Below are positions 46,959-58,410 of a stretch of DNA of 64,000 bases, in pieces (positions within the stretch are counted from its first letter, which is position 1; every line of letters begins with the position of its first letter). The translations under genes were made by a program, and so were the position numbers. A model generated the notes under the pieces. That model did not search any database. It saw nothing but the letters and a program-made list of their open reading frames with translations, and was not told the DNA's origin. Origin of the DNA: Silurus meridionalis (taxonomy: Eukaryota; Chordata; Actinopteri; Siluriformes; Siluridae). The stretch spans positions 12,274,712-12,338,711 of the forward strand of contig NC_060911.1 of the NCBI RefSeq assembly GCF_014805685.1. Reading direction: 5' to 3'.

Positions 46959-47467
46959 TTCGTCGTCGTCTCCCACTTTTCCCACTTCGTCAAGTCCTGC
47001 CTCTGGATAGTGTTCTCTTCGACTGGAGGCCACTCTGTGCAGCTTGGGACGGTTTCTCATCAACGCCTTGGGTGGCTCCATGAAATTCCGGAGTAAGAAC
47101 GGGCGCTTTAAGAATGGATTGGATTGTAGTTAATGTCAACAGTCTCCTACACTGACTCAGGACTTCTTTTTGCTTCTGATCATCATCACTGCACCCCGCA
47201 ACATCGTATATCTGCTATAAATGGACATTCGGTGCAACCCAGATGATGATGGGTTCCCTCTTGAGTCTGGTTCCTCCCAAGGTTTCTTCCTTATGTCATC
47301 TCGTGGAGTTTTTCCTTGCCACAGTCGCCACCGCCTCGCTCATCAGGGACAAACTTACTTATAAAGAACATATTCACTTTTAATCACCACATTATCAGTG
47401 TAAAGCTGCTTTAAGACAATGTTCACTGTTAAAAGTTCTATACAAATAAAAATGAATTGAATTGAAT
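46959..47467 (+). mobile_element. L2-type LINE 3' untranslated region
   Basis: Matches the 3' untranslated region at 27083-27560 of the L2 copy in hAT B: GTGCAGCTTGGGACGG, TCATCAACGCCTTGGGTGG, GGACATTCGGTGCAACCCAG, TTTTTCCTTGCCACAGTCGC, TAAAGCTGCTTTAAGAC and the AATTGAATTGAAT end. One of the longest tail copies in the window. Confidence 0.85.
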
Positions 47468-49082
47468 ACTTTGTCAAATACCAACATTTTATCTAATACT
47501 AATGCACCATTTAGTACTAATACTCTAATACTAATAATGTATCTATTAATAATAGTTTATCTAATACTAACTACTAACACTAATACTCCATCTGTTATTC
47601 ACTCTCCACCTTCCAGCACCACACGCCTACATCCTCTATAGTTCCCCCTTAATTCACGTTTTGCAGCAGCACCATGGTTCTTAACATCTCATTGTTTGAA
47701 CCTGCTTAACAAAGCAGCATCCAGACTCCCACCGCAGCAGCAGCAGCCTTGCATCTACATGACATTTTCATAAATAAATAATCCCTTACTATTTCCATTC
47801 TCATGTTTATATTCTGAGCCTCAAAGAAACAGACAAACAACCAGGCACACTATTCCAAGAGCAGTGTTATCTATTAGCTTTGTTTTCAATGTTTTGACCA
47901 CAGAAAAGGAAATTGAGTTGCCTTTTTCTGCTTTTGTATCACACAAGACTTGCATTCTGAATGTAAAATTATAGGCATTAATGATATAATATAAAGTAAT
48001 TGCTTTCCCGCCGGAGCGGTTTATTCCTAAAAATGTAGAAGCTTCTCGACATGCTTTATTCACCGATGTGTGGTCGTGTATAGCATCGTGTGCTTTCAAT
48101 TCAGGAACCCCTGCGTGCTCTGTTAATAAACACACATTTACTAATGCAGATCTGCACATTCAGGCCGGCCACCTTTATGCTCTCTATTAATGATCATAAC
48201 AGTTTTCACTGTGCATTAAAGCTCAGACTAAATGCATGTTTTACTTTTCTAGCTAACTTTGATAAATGCTCTTCACACTCATAAACAGTGAGAGCCTAAT
48301 GACTATTAGTTTCTACTGACTCTGGGTAAAGAACAACTCTGATTTGGATCGAACAGGTTTGGATGCATCCTTAGTTCCTGCATGCAGGAAATACCTTTAG
48401 GTCACTACCACTGGCTACTACTACTAGTTTTAATGTATAGGGTTTTTTTTTTTTACAATGTCAATGACATTGTTTGAGAATTTAATAAAATGTGACCATA
48501 GAATAAAATAGAATGTGATTTTAGCATCCAATATTAATCCCCATAATAGACAGACCATGGTGTTAATGCAAATGCTGTTACTATTAGTATTGTGATCGAT
48601 TTTTGTTTCTTTTGTATCTGTAACTTTAAGCAACAAGTGCCAATTCGTGCTCTCTAAGCTATTGGCAAACCATGACATGATCTTTCGGATGAAACCAAGA
48701 AGAAAATTCTACACAAAAATAGCCGATCTTTATTTAATCGAAATCACTTCATTAATGGCAGCCGAATAAACATGGGTTTGAATGTATATACAGTATTAAA
48801 TCAATAAATCCTACAGTTTTGAAGGAGTATGAAGATGATTTATCTCCACTGTATCTGAAATATACTGCAGATAGATCACTTTTGTTTGGGCTGTAATGTA
48901 AAGGATAGAGATTGAGGTATTTGTTTGTGGAGCAAATCGCCATATTAGTTGCTTTTTATTCTTGAATTGATGATGCTTTTGCTATGCTCAATTAAATGTT
49001 TTTTCCTGTAAAATAACTGAAATACAAACTATTTTTCTACAATTATTTTCTGTCCCACATACAGTATTACAAATTTTTAAAA

Positions 49083-49084
<2 letters not shown>
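47468..49084. other. Unassigned AT-rich DNA
   Basis: Begins with degenerate CTAATACTAA repeats to about 47590. No gene recognised in the remainder. Confidence 0.4.

Positions 49085-49176
<92 letters not shown>
49085..49176. repeat. (GATA)n microsatellite
   Basis: Uninterrupted GATA units. Confidence 0.95.
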
Positions 49177-49249
49177 GACATCTGGACCTGTGTTTAACAT
49201 AAAAAAAATTAAAGCTAAATGATTTTGTAGAATAATGTACATATTTTGC

Positions 49250-49273
49250 AGTATGTGTATGTATGTATGTATG

Positions 49274-49348
<75 letters not shown>

Positions 49349-49405
49349 TGTATAGATATATAGATATATACTGTGTGTATAAGTATATATATATATATAT
49401 ATATA
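49250..49405. repeat. (GTAT)n-(AT)n compound microsatellite
   Basis: GTAT units lead into a long AT run to about 49347. A second AT run follows at 49386-49404 after an ATAGATATAT spacer. Confidence 0.9.
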
Positions 49406-50545
49406 CCTGAACCTATTATGTTTTCAGCTCACTGTATTATGAAAAAAATTGGTTGTTCGAAGAAAACCTTTGCTGCTGGTTTGGTAATGGGTTCATTTTG
49501 AGATGGCATGTGGGTGTATAAAGTGTTTTGTTATTTTTATTGAATGTTGGCTGTGAGATTCACCGCTGTGCCGAGCTGGAGGTGGGTAAAGGGAGCTCTA
49601 AAAAGAGTTTTAAAGAAATGATTTTCTCCATATTGGGCAACCGTTTGTGAATGAAACCCTGCAAAAAAAATTAATAAATGATCATTAATAAATGGTCATA
49701 TGTTTTAAGTGTACTGTTTTGCGCCAAAAAGCGTACACATTTGATTTGGTTTTATTTTCTCAATTTAGTAAAAAATTGTTTATTGTCTGGTTTCTGTGAA
49801 ATATAACCCATATGAATTTTTTTAATGTGAATCACCCACTATTGCGGAATAATGTTTTAGACATACTCTGGTGCAGAGTGTGTTTTGCAGGAAATAAAGT
49901 GTGTAACACACTCAGTATGGGACCAGTTATAAACATGCGTAATCACTGTATTGGAGTTAACAGCTGGCACACTTAAATGTAAGGTGCTTATGTGAATGTG
50001 ATTTTATGCCATATAAATATACCATGGAGAAAATAACCAAATAGCATTTGTTTGACCTTCCCCCTTTCGCCACAGTTTTTTAATTATTTAGTATTTTTTC
50101 TAAAAAAAAGAAATACATTTTTCCAAAAAATCGACAATTGTTTGCTCTTGAAGGTAGGGTTTTAAACAGAACAATAAGAAAAACACACTAATACAAGCAA
50201 GGAAAATCACGTAAATAATTGTCCTTCTGGATAGATAGCATTTAAAAAAGGAAACAAGATAACCAGATCAGAAAATGCTGATTACAGACAATGAATGAGG
50301 TGCCACATAAATACTAGTGCATATTAATGAGATGCAGTGGCTGATGGGAAATATAGTCTAATACCAATTTTGGGATGAATTCTGAGACATGCTGTATTCA
50401 GTGAAATGGACGAGTTCATAAGCAATTTCTATTTTTTGTGACAAAAATATAACTGAACACATTTAATGATTAAGGAGATAAAATGGCACCAATCCACAGT
50501 ACAAGTGTACAAGTCAAGTTTTTTTTCTGATATTCTTTTGGTGTA

Positions 50546-50551
<6 letters not shown>
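49406..50551. other. Unassigned AT-rich DNA
   Basis: No recognisable gene, RNA or repeat family. Confidence 0.4.

Positions 50552-50622
<71 letters not shown>
50552..50622. repeat. (AT)n microsatellite
   Basis: Long AT run. Confidence 0.95.
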
Positions 50623-50625
<3 letters not shown>

Positions 50626-51029
50626 CCTACAGCCTCCATAACTGCAACAAACCTAAACACTTGTTCACCAATCAAGACAAGCAGAAGGTCAGGTTTTTGT
50701 CTATTGGGAATAAATATGTCTTTTACCTGAAGTGGAACCAGTTAATATCTGGGTTTAAATGTGTGTCCCCACAATTTGAAAGCAGGAAGATTCTGTGAAC
50801 AGTGATAAAGAAAATCCAGATTTTCTGCATACTGACCTGGTGGCACCAAAACAAATGATCCTTTGAAAGTTGCTAAGCAAAATGTTAGCATTTTAAAGTA
50901 ATGAGAAAAATATTAGCAAAGCAAATTATTATTTTACAGTGTAGTCTAGCTAATGACATGGACAGAAAATAATAATAAGAGGAGCTGGTCCAGATGACTT
51001 TTCTACATAATTTTTTCCGCAAGTTAGAG
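50623..51029. other. Unassigned DNA
   Basis: No recognisable gene, RNA or repeat family before the RTE copy. Confidence 0.4.
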
Positions 51030-52555
51030 CAATAAAGGACGGAGATGGAAAATAGTGTGAATAGTGAGGAGAGTGTGTTGAGAAGATGGAGGGAGTATTT
51101 TGAGCAGCTGATGAATGAGGAAAATGAAAGAGAGAGAAGGTTGGATGGTGTGGAGATGGTGAAGCAGGAATAGAATATAATAGAATTAGTAAGGAGGAAG
51201 TGAGAGCAGCGATTAAGAGGATGAACAATGGAAAGTCAGGAGGACCCGATAACATACCAGTAGAAGCATGGAGATGTTTAGGAGAGGAATGGAGAAGGAG
51301 TGTGCTGGTACCGATCTTTAAGAATAAGGGAGATGTGCAGACCTGCAGTTACTACAGGTGAATAAATTTGATCAGTCACACCATGAAGTTATTAGAAAGA
51401 GTAGTGGAAGCCAGGCTGAGAGAAGAGGTGACCATCTGTGAGCAACAATTTGATTGCATTCTGAGGAAGAGCACCACAGATTCTTTATTTGCTTTGAGAA
51501 TGTTGATGGAGAAGTTTAGAGAAGTCCAAAAGGAGTTGCATTGTGTGTTTGTGGATTTAGAGAAAGCGTAGAACAGGGTGCCGAGAGAGGAGTTGTGGTA
51601 TTGTAAGTATGTCAGGGTGGTGCAGGACATGTATGAGGACAGTGTGACAGCAGTGACGTGTGCAGTAGAAAAGACAGACTACAAGGTGAATGTTGGACTG
51701 CATCAAGGATAGCCTCTGAGCCCTTTCCTGTTTGCAGTGGTGATGGAAAGGTTGACAGACGAGGTCAGACAGGAGTCTCCCAGGACTATAATGTTTGCGG
51801 ATTATATTGTGATTTGTGGTGAGAATTGTGAGCAGGTGGAGCCTGGATGGGTGGAGGCATGCACTGGAAAGAAGGGGAATGAAAGTCAGTAGGAGTAAGA
51901 CAGAGTACATGTGTGTGAATGAGAGGGAGGGCAGTGGAGTGGTGCGGTTGCAGGGAGAAGAAGTGGTGAAGGTGGAGGAGTTTAGGTACCTGGGGTCAAC
52001 AGTGAAATGTAATGGAGAGTGTGTTAGAGAAGTGAAGAAAAGAGTGCCGGCAGGGTGGAGTGGGCGGAGAAGAGTGGCAGGAGTAATTTGTGATAGTAGG
52101 GTATCTGCAAGAGAGAAAGGTAAAGTTTATAGGACTGCGGTGAGACCTGCGATGTTTTATGGTTTAGGGACAGTGGCATTGCCCAAAAGACAGGAGGTGG
52201 AGCTGGAGGTAGCAGAGCTGAGGAGTGGCATTGGGATTGACGAGGATGGACATGATTAAATATGAGTTTATTAGAGGGACAGTGCATGTAGGATGTTTTG
52301 GAGACAAGGTGAGGAAGGCGAGATTGAGATGGTTTGGACATGTGCAGAGCAGGGTCTTGGAATATATTGCTAGAAGAATGGTGAGGATGGAGCCACCAGG
52401 AGGGAAGAAAAGAGGAAGGCCAAAGAGGAGTGGACATGTGGTGAGGCAGGACATGCACGTGGTTGGGTTAAAAGAGTCAGATGTAGAGGACAGGGGGGTA
52501 TGGAGACGGATGATCCAATGTGGCGACCCCTAATGGGAGAAGCCGAAAAAAGAAG
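51030..52555 (+). pseudogene. RTE-type LINE ORF remnant (linker, reverse transcriptase, C-terminal end)
   Basis: In order: WREYFEQLMNEENERERR, AAIKRMNNGKSGGPDNIPVE, then the reverse transcriptase core LISHTMKLLERVVEARLREE, FALRMLMEKF and VFVDLEKA. At motif A the usual YDRVP has become stop-Asn-RVP. Motif B has a stop in GLHQG-PLSP, and motif C is FADYIVI in place of FADDIVI. After frameshifts come ERRGMKVSRSKTEYMCVNER, FRYLGSTVKCNGECVREVKK, YRTAVRPAMFYGLGTVALPK, ARLRWFGHVQSR, and the tail CGACCCCTAATGGGAGAAGC. The endonuclease is absent. The tail matches the SINE at 42314-42537, supporting an LINE-SINE partnership of this family. Confidence 0.9.
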
Positions 52556-52590
52556 AAGTTATAAGCTTTGACCAGGCATAACTTAATGGT

Positions 52591-53040
52591 CACCAATCAG
52601 GCATAACATTGACCACTTGCCTAATATTGAGTTGGTCCCCTTTTGCTTCCAAAACAGTCCTGACTCTTCAAACATTGACAGCATTAACTGCTTCAGCAAT
52701 GTGACCTACAGGAACTCGTCTGTTGGATCGGACCACACAAACCAGCCTTCAATTTCCACGTGCTTCGATGAGCCTTGGCTGCCCATGACCCTGTCGTGGT
52801 TGACTACTGTTCCTTCCTTGGATCACTTTAGATACTGACCACTGCAGATCAGAAACACCCCATAAGACCTGCAGTTTCGGAGACGCTCTGACCCAGTTGT
52901 CTAGACGTCACAATTTGTCAAACTTGCTCAAATCTTTACGCTTGCCCATTTTACCTGCTTCTGATCACATGCTGCCTGATACATCCCACCCACTAACAGG
53001 TGCCATGATGAAGAGAAAATCAGTATGATTAACTCACCGG
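52591..53040 (-). mobile_element. Tc1-like element with N-terminal transposase remnant
   Basis: The left end CACCAATCAGGCATAACATT is the known terminus of a fish Tc1 family and recurs at 63903. On the reverse strand the piece from about 52950 to 52690 reads MGKRKDLSKF, VWSVSKVIQGRNSSQPRQGH and GQPRLIEARGN-RLVCVVRS. This matches the first helix-turn-helix and the linker of a Tc1 transposase. Beyond about 52690 it jumps to the terminus, so the catalytic part is deleted. CACCCACTAACAGGTGCCAT near 52988 belongs to the other end. Confidence 0.82.
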
Positions 53041-54544
53041 AGATAGATTGTGTTTACTTCACACAAACACGGAGCCACCAACATACTCCTAGCAGTGACA
53101 TTTAGGTTTACATCAGGACCCGCCACGACCACGCGTTTGTGCGAATGATAGAGTGAAAGCATTTTACGATACCAAATGATAGTGATGGGAGACAAATATA
53201 GTTGGAGAAGTCATTTGAACAAATGTTTACTCTCCTGTGTTATACGTTCTCATAAAGATATGTGAAGGTCAGTGTTTCTCTTTCTAATGAAGATTCCCCG
53301 ATGCCAAGGGAATTCGAAATATGGGAAAGGTTGGATGCGAAAGGGCACATCGTTAATCTATTCTAGCAGGGAACGATAGTGATTCTGAACATCGGCCAGA
53401 GTAACTGTAACTGGGGGTAACTGTATTATTCTTTTTTCCCCACTGTTTATTGTGTAGGTGTGTGCACACTAGGTCTCCTCCTGCTTGGGTTCTGTAAAAG
53501 TCGTGTTTGTATTCAGTAATGTTGTTTTCCTGGTAAAATTACACTAAGCAGAAATGACTTCCTACTAATTGCTCTTTAAATCAAAGGAGAAATTACTTGC
53601 ATTAATTAATAAGCATGCCTGATGAGTACATTAGATTCAGGTCTTCATTTCGAATATGTTCATTTAACCGGTGCATCCACCCATGCATCAATTTCAGACA
53701 TATTTTGCAAATGTTTTCGTGCTTTTCACGGCAGTGCAGTGAAGCTTGAAGTTACACTAAGTAAAAAATTGATGCCTGTCACCTGTGGTAATGACTTGTG
53801 AAATATTCTCGCCAGAATAGATTTTTTTTTTTCTCTCTGTTCAATGTGTAATTTTGTGGATCCACACTTTGATGGTAAAATCTTTCTTTTATTTTAATGA
53901 GCATATTAAATGCTGATCTTTCAACAGAATCTTTTCAATATGGGTTTTTTGAGCCCATATTAAATTTTCTAATGGAGTTAAAAACTCCTGACTTAGTGTC
54001 ATGTGTAACACAAAAACAGTTGAATGCAAGTGCAGTTAAGCAGTCTGTTATATTGTACAGAAGAGAAAATCCAGTATCCATATGTAAACGCTATATTCCG
54101 ATAGTGTAGTAACGAATTTGAAATCGAAAACATGAGCTAAAAATCATTATAAAGAATATTTTTTGTTGACATCTAGGAAGAAAGTCACAAAAAGCATTTA
54201 CTTCGCATCGGGTTTGTGAACGACTGTCCTTTTTATAGTACGGGTGTGTAACAGAGCACACTTGTCCGTGGTGGCGCTGTGTGTATGCCGCAGTGATCCA
54301 TGGCCTTCTAACAAGCTGAGATCTAAACCTAGTGCTTGCTATAGAAAAAAATCCCATAAAAAGAATAAAACTGATTCATTAAGATTGGGGTTAATGTTCT
54401 TGACTCAATAAGCATTAGTCAGATTGTCACAGGAACAACCGAGCAACGTAGCCAAACTTTAGCTTATAACTAATAACTGGATATTCTTTATCAGGATTTT
54501 ATAGTAGAGGGTGGAATTCATAGTCAGCTGCCAATCATAGAACC
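53041..54544. other. Unassigned DNA
   Basis: No recognisable gene, RNA or repeat family. Confidence 0.4.
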
Positions 54545-55000
54545 CCACCCATGCCCCAGTTAAGCATTGATCACATTACCACCTCCATGTGTTACTGCTG
54601 GTATGATGATGGTGCTTGTGCTAGCATTGTACAAGTTGTAAGGGTATCTTCCAAAAAGTTTATCTATTGCCTCAAGGTGTTGGATTTTAATCATGAGATT
54701 TTCATCCTCTTGGTTAGCTGTGGTTTTCTTTATGCAAGTCTTCAATGGATGTCATTTTTGTCCAGTCACTTTATAATGGTGAAATCTTAAAACAATGGGC
54801 TACCTGACACCAGTGAGCTCTGCAGTCCCCTATATGTTCATCTGCGTTTGTAGGACATCATGGATGAGTTTTTAATTTGCTCTTGGGGGAAGTTTGGTAG
54901 ACTTCTGGGAAGATTCAATACTGTTAAATATTTTTCTCCAAATGTGGATATAATGGTTCTTACTAAACTCCTGTGGTCTTTCCTGACTGATATACCTGTT
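54545..55000 (-). pseudogene. Degenerate Tc1-like transposase
   Basis: Reverse-strand frames give VRTIISTFGEKYLTVLNLPR (about 54910-54975), which fits VR-II-KW-K-GTV-NLPRSGRP in Tc1 transposases. INFLEDT near 54655 follows, the site of KVELFGR. On the plus strand, the wording at 54860-54900 (GGATGAGTTTTTAATTTGC) and 54575-54610 (ACCACCTCCATGTGTTACTG) is the reverse of other known parts of the same gene. Many frameshifts; no termini found. Confidence 0.6.
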
Positions 55001-55195
55001 AGCAGAGGTGGACGAAGTACACAAACCATGTACTTAAATTAAAATATAGATACACTCTGTAACATATTACTCCAGTAAAAGTAAGAGTGCTCCCTTTAAA
55101 CATTCAACTACAAACGTACAGTATTTTCCTTTAAATGTACTTAAGTATCCAAAGTACTATGATTTATTATGTACGGTGGCCGAGAAGTGCAAAAC

Positions 55196-55455
55196 ACATT
55201 AACAAATCCGAAAACAAATTAACAAATCCGAAAACAAATTAACAAATTCAAAAACAAAACAACAAATCCAAAAACAAATTAACAAATCCAAAAACAAATT
55301 AACAAATCCAAAAACAAATTAACAAATCCAAAAACACATTAACAAATTCAAAAACAAAACAACAAATCCAAAAACAAATTAACAAATCCAAAAACAAAAC
55401 AACAAATTCAAAAACACATTAACAAATCCAAAAACAAAACAACAAATCCAAAAAA
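55196..55455. repeat. 20-bp tandem array (left arm)
   Basis: About 13 imperfect copies of AACAAATCCAAAAACAAATT. Adjacent copies differ at one or two positions (TCC/TTC, AAATT/AAAAC/ACATT). Spacers between words are not unique, so this is not a CRISPR array. Confidence 0.92.
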
Positions 55456-56002
55456 CACAACGACAAGTCAGACAAACTGAAAAAGGTAGGTATAGTTTGT
55501 GAATGGAAACTTACAGATCATTGGACAAGACACCTGTCAGTCAAGATATACAGGTGAGTGACAGGTGTCTCGTCCAATGATCTTTAAGTTTCTATTCACA
55601 AACTATACCTACCTTTTCCGGTTTGTCTGAATCGTTGCACGAAACACATTAACAAATCCAAAAAACACAACGACAAGTCAGACAAACCGGAAAAGGTAGG
55701 TATAGTTTGTGAATAGAAACTTACAGATCATTGGACGAGACACCTGTCACTCACCTGTATATCTTGCCTGACAGGTGTCTTGTCCAATGATCTGTAAGTT
55801 TACGTTCACAAACTATACTTACCTTTTTCGGTTTGTCTGACTTGTTGTTGTGTTTTTTGGATTTGTTAATGTGTTTTTGAATTTGTTAATTTGTTTTCGG
55901 ATTTGTTATTTTGTTTTTGGATTTGTTCATTTGTTTTTGGATTTGTTAGTGTTTTCTAATTTGTTCATTTGTTTTTGGATTTGTTCATTTGTTTTTGGAT
56001 TT

Positions 56003-56239
56003 TGTTAGGCGAGTGACTGAGGCGGAAGCCGGAGCACCGAAAACAAGGAAGCTTTAATGGAGAACTTGCAGCAAAACACATAGACACCAACGAAAACAAT
56101 AACGGACGCAGAAGTGGGGTGAGAGAGGGGGTTATATGGGCATGATAAACGAGAGGCAGGTGTTCAGAATCAGTAGGATGGTGATGAGCTCCAAGCGGGC
56201 AGGGCACGCGCAGGAGAATAAACAGGGTGTACCCTGACA
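56003..56239 (+). mobile_element. Probable solo LTR
   Basis: Starts TGTTAGGCGAGTGACTGAGG and ends GGGTGTACCCTGACA, with a 5-bp duplication GATTT at 55998-56002 and 56240-56244. TG...CA ends, a short duplication and no repeat of itself nearby suit an LTR left by recombination. AATAAA at about 56217 could be its polyadenylation signal, giving plus orientation. Family unknown; no internal retroviral sequence is present. GC content is clearly higher than the surrounding AT-rich array. Confidence 0.7.
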
Positions 56240-56860
56240 GATTTGTTCATTTGTTTTTGGATTTGTTAATTTGTTTTTGGATTTGTTAATGTGTTTTGCA
56301 CTTCTCGGCCACCGTAATTATGGCTACAATGTTCCAATTATAATTTTGGTCACAAAACTCTTTACTTAATCAACTCAGTTTTTGTGAGAAAACTCTGTTA
56401 CTCTTAACACACCAATCTATTAATAGAATGATATTAACGAGTCAATCGCTGAATGATATCGATTTAAATGATAATGAGCCCAAAACCTTCTTTTCAACTA
56501 CTTTTGAAAAATCGTCTAAATAAGGCCATGGCAAGTTTGTTGTGGCAAGTTTTAGCTCAGGAGGTTCTTCATCCTTTATTCCTCTCAAAATGTTCTGCTT
56601 GCTGTTGAACTGATGCTGAACTGTATGTTGGTGATAAGTTTGACCAGTTACATTTTTATCCTCTCAAATAAAAAGAAACGACCGATTTTGCAAAATGTAG
56701 TTAAGTAAAAAGTAAGATATTTGACTTTGAAATGTAGTAAAGTTCAAGTAAAAGTACTGTATACAGAAATTTTAATACCTTAGTGTAGTACAGATACATG
56801 AAAAAGCTACTTAAGTACAGTAACAAATTACATTTACTTTATTACTGTAAAACCACCGTC

Positions 56861-57984
56861 TATTGGTTGCTTTTTACTTTCCTTTAAAATGTATTTAAAT
56901 TCTGGTATAACATGCCATTTGTGTAAAAAATTTTGATTGTAAGTATTGTATAGATTCAACAGAACTCACCTGGGTTAGACCTGGTTAGATTTTAGAATTA
57001 GACCTGGGTGTGTCTACACTATTTGAACCATTTAATAAATACAATTTGGTGAATTGTTTAATCTAGGAGCCATTCACACAGGGCCAATAAATATTATGAT
57101 TGTTTAAGTGTACATTTGGTTTGCTCCAGTTGGATGACATTTAAATGAAAAATCTAAAACAATTTTGCTGTAACAAATTTGCAATAAAATAAAAAAAATT
57201 AAAGCCAGCATTGTAAGTGAATGAAAACAAAAGATATGGAAAACATCTCATGCCATTAAAAAATATATTGTTTACCACACAGGAAAATAATTACTACCTA
57301 CAAATAATATGTTGCATAAAAGTAAACATAGATGCCACAACCATCATTTTTTTTAACTCCTAATGCATTTATTATATTTAATGCAACATCAATCTAAAGT
57401 ACCATCCAATCATAATTGCGATACAAATTGGTAAAGTATATAACGTGTACATACCATTTCAAATGAATATTCATGAGTGTGGGATGAGACGTCGCTGTTT
57501 TCAGGACATATCCGGTTTTATTTAAACAGGTTTCGAATAGCAATAGCGAATTATGAACTAAGAACCATAATTCATGTGTCTGTAAGTTGATTTAAGTATA
57601 GGATGTCGAAATAAAAATTAGGGCCATGATGTTCCCTCAGTTCGCTAATGAGGCATTTAAAGTTTTCATACCTACTAAAAATAGCAGCAATATTAATACA
57701 AACTTCTTCCATAATCTGGTCATTTGATAGCTGATAATCAAAACAGAGGCTGATGAAGTATAGAATTCAAAGATATAGAAATATGTAACATATATGTGTA
57801 AAGAATACATGTTCATATATGGGCAATTTAATCGAGGGTTTTTTGCAGTTTAATGACAAGCACAAAGAAGAGCCTGAATATGCATTTGGCAGTGCAAAAC
57901 TGAACAGCAGGGATGCCTAAGATAAGCACAAGACTGACCTCTCCAATTACTCTCTAAGCCAGTATCAATGTTGAATAGACCTTT
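56861..57984. other. Unassigned AT-rich DNA
   Basis: No recognisable gene, RNA or repeat family. Confidence 0.4.
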
Positions 57985-58310
57985 CTTTCGGCTTCTCCCA
58001 TTAGGGGTCGCCACAGCGGATCATCAGCATGTTTGATTTGGCACATGTTTTTACGCTGGATGCTCTTCCTAACACAACCCTCCCCATTTATCCGGGCTTG
58101 GGACCGGCACTAAGGCTTGTGCAACCCTAATGGCTGGGGTTGGTTGTCCAAACCATCTCAATCTCGCCTCCCTCACCTTGTCACCAAAACATCCTACATG
58201 GGCTGTTCCTCAAATAAACTCATTTCTAATCCTGTCCATCCTCATTACTCCCAACAAAAACCTTAACATCTTCAGCTCTGCTACCTCCAGCTCCACCTTC
58301 TGTCTAATAC
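57985..58310 (-). mobile_element. RTE LINE fragment fused to SINE body and tail
   Basis: On the reverse strand, 58310-58147 encodes the RTE C-terminal region (VELEVAELKMLRFL, RMDRIRNEF), ending where RWFGH is expected. At about 58146 it switches to CCAACCCCAGCC and continues as the body of the SINE (GGATAAATGGGGAGGG, ACGCTGGATGC in reverse). It ends in the shared GGCGACCCCTAATGGGAGAA tail near 57990-58020. No tRNA head is present. Confidence 0.8.
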
Positions 58311-58314
58311 AGTA

Positions 58315-58410
58315 TGAAGGGAAAAAAATTGTGGCAGCTTGGTGGTGCTGGGATTTGAACTAATAACCTTTTGTTCAAACATATTAACCACTAAACAAGC
58401 ATCTCCGTGG
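58315..58410 (-). mobile_element. tRNA-derived SINE-like repeat, head part
   Basis: Reverse strand reads TTTAGTGGTTAATATG, then GTTCAAATCCC at 58350-58360 (B-box-like), and CAGCACCACCAAGCTGCCAC. Same family as 43865-44010. Abuts the RTE fragment. Confidence 0.6.

Larger units (their letters stand above)
55172..56316. mobile_element. TACGGTGGCC-ended foldback element (IS3EU-like?), copy 2
   Basis: Begins TACGGTGGCCGAGAAGTGCA and ends TGCACTTCTCGGCCACCGTA, with ATTATG on both sides (55166-55171, 56317-56322), confirmed by the empty copy at about 25660. The left arm is a tandem array of a 20-bp unit, AACAAATCCAAAAACAAATT, at about 55200-55450, and the right arm is its reverse complement at about 55850-56300. 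The core holds four alternating inverted blocks, each with GGTAGGTATAGTTTGTGAAT or its complement. No coding sequence. A solo LTR sits in the right arm at 56003-56239. Confidence 0.88.
55003..56860 (+). mobile_element. hAT-like element, second family, copy 2 (split)
   Basis: Starts CAGAGGTGGACGAAGTACAC and ends near TTACTGTAAAACCACCG, with the same internal order as the copy at 25205-25845. Split at 55171 by a 1145-bp element with a 6-bp duplication. Internal phrases such as CGACCGATTTTGCAAAATGT at 56680 match GCGAAATCGGCCG at 25333. No transposase. Confidence 0.75.

Noticed and set aside
51368..52533. RTE reading frames as an active reverse transcriptase
   Set aside because: Stops occur at motif A and motif B, and motif C is FADY instead of FADD; several frameshifts are present.
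55196..55455. Regular 20-bp repeats resembling a CRISPR array
   Set aside because: There are no unique spacers between the repeats, and the array is mirrored in the opposite arm of a transposon in a fish genome.
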